A DNA stretch of 64,000 bases from Siccirubricoccus phaeus (GTDB lineage Bacteria > Pseudomonadota > Alphaproteobacteria > Acetobacterales > Acetobacteraceae): NCBI RefSeq assembly GCF_008360935.1, contig NZ_SRXO01000001.1, forward strand, positions 372,001 to 436,000. The letters run 5' to 3'. The translations under genes were made by a program, and so were the position numbers. The notes under the pieces are model-generated. The model was not told where the DNA came from. It saw nothing but the letters and a program-made list of their open reading frames with translations, and ran no database searches. Below, one piece after another: positions 63,936 through 64,000 of the stretch; position 1 is the first letter of the stretch, and each line of letters opens with the position of its first letter.

Positions 63936-64000
63936 ATGTCCGACGCCGCGCTCCCCGCCAGCCTCGCCGGCGCGCCTTCCGCGCCGCGCCGCCGCCTGCC
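63936..64000 (+). CDS. Start of the second Dpp/Opp-like ABC permease (truncated by the window)
   Basis: An ATG at 63936, 2 bases after the DppB-type stop, opens MSDAALPASLAGAPSAPRRR and runs off the window. The Pro/Arg-rich N-terminus and the position are typical of DppC-type permeases. The identity is inferred from gene order. Confidence 0.6.
   Translation, partial: MSDAALPASLAGAPSAPRRRL

Overview
The window looks like chromosomal DNA of a very GC-rich alphaproteobacterium. The best guess is an Acetobacteraceae of the Roseomonas type. This is inferred from base composition, dense short-spaced operons, ATGA/GTGA/TTGA gene overlaps, many solute-binding-protein transport systems (Liv, TctC/Bug, Dpp-like, Ugp-like) and many palindromic intergenic repeats. 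No rRNA, tRNA, CRISPR array, transposase or phage gene was seen.

Layout. 1-4.6 kb: a cupin gene, the trehalose pair otsB-otsA, a possible gene relic and a GT-A glycosyltransferase. 4.6-9 kb: a 103-bp repeat array, a CaiB/BaiF CoA-transferase, an amidohydrolase, a maleate-isomerase-like protein in which both catalytic cysteines are replaced, and a carboxymuconolactone-decarboxylase-like protein. 9-15.6 kb: a livHMGF operon with its binding protein, then a TctC/Bug receptor. 16-17.5 kb: an OhrR-like MarR repressor, two perfect operators, a small secreted three-repeat protein, and a 25-codon micro-ORF whose ribosome-binding site matches the complement of the 16S rRNA 3' tail. 17.5-19.6 kb: a flavin reductase and an MFS carrier. 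19.8-23.1 kb: a three-gene cassette of an Ala-rich protein, an R-S-E ADP-ribosyltransferase on a long helical N-terminus, and an ADP-ribosylglycohydrolase with an N-terminal extension. I judge this to be the most interesting system here, probably a toxin-immunity or reversible ADP-ribosylation pair.

23-36 kb: assorted metabolic genes (DUF3047, dienelactone hydrolase, enoyl-CoA hydratase, FAD monooxygenase, TPR protein, YeeZ-like SDR, ABHD10-like hydrolase, FAH-family protein, DUF2243, LDH2-type dehydrogenase) followed by glycan genes (GT4, GT9). An O-antigen-ligase-like gene follows on the other strand. 38-50 kb: a class III aminotransferase, a BisC-like molybdoenzyme coupled to a PhoX-like protein, a PfkB kinase, prpE and two MFS carriers. 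51-64 kb: a divergent locus. Leftward run a calcineurin-like phosphodiesterase and a Ugp-like ABC transporter. Rightward run a phosphonate-monoester-hydrolase-type sulfatase, two tandem family-5 binding proteins and a Dpp-like ABC transporter. A Pho-box-like triplet in the divergent promoter suggests that this is a phosphate-controlled scavenging island for organophosphonates or phosphodiesters.

Several dispersed repeat families sit between genes. At four places the TAG stop codon of a leftward gene lies inside, or at the very edge of, a repeat element.
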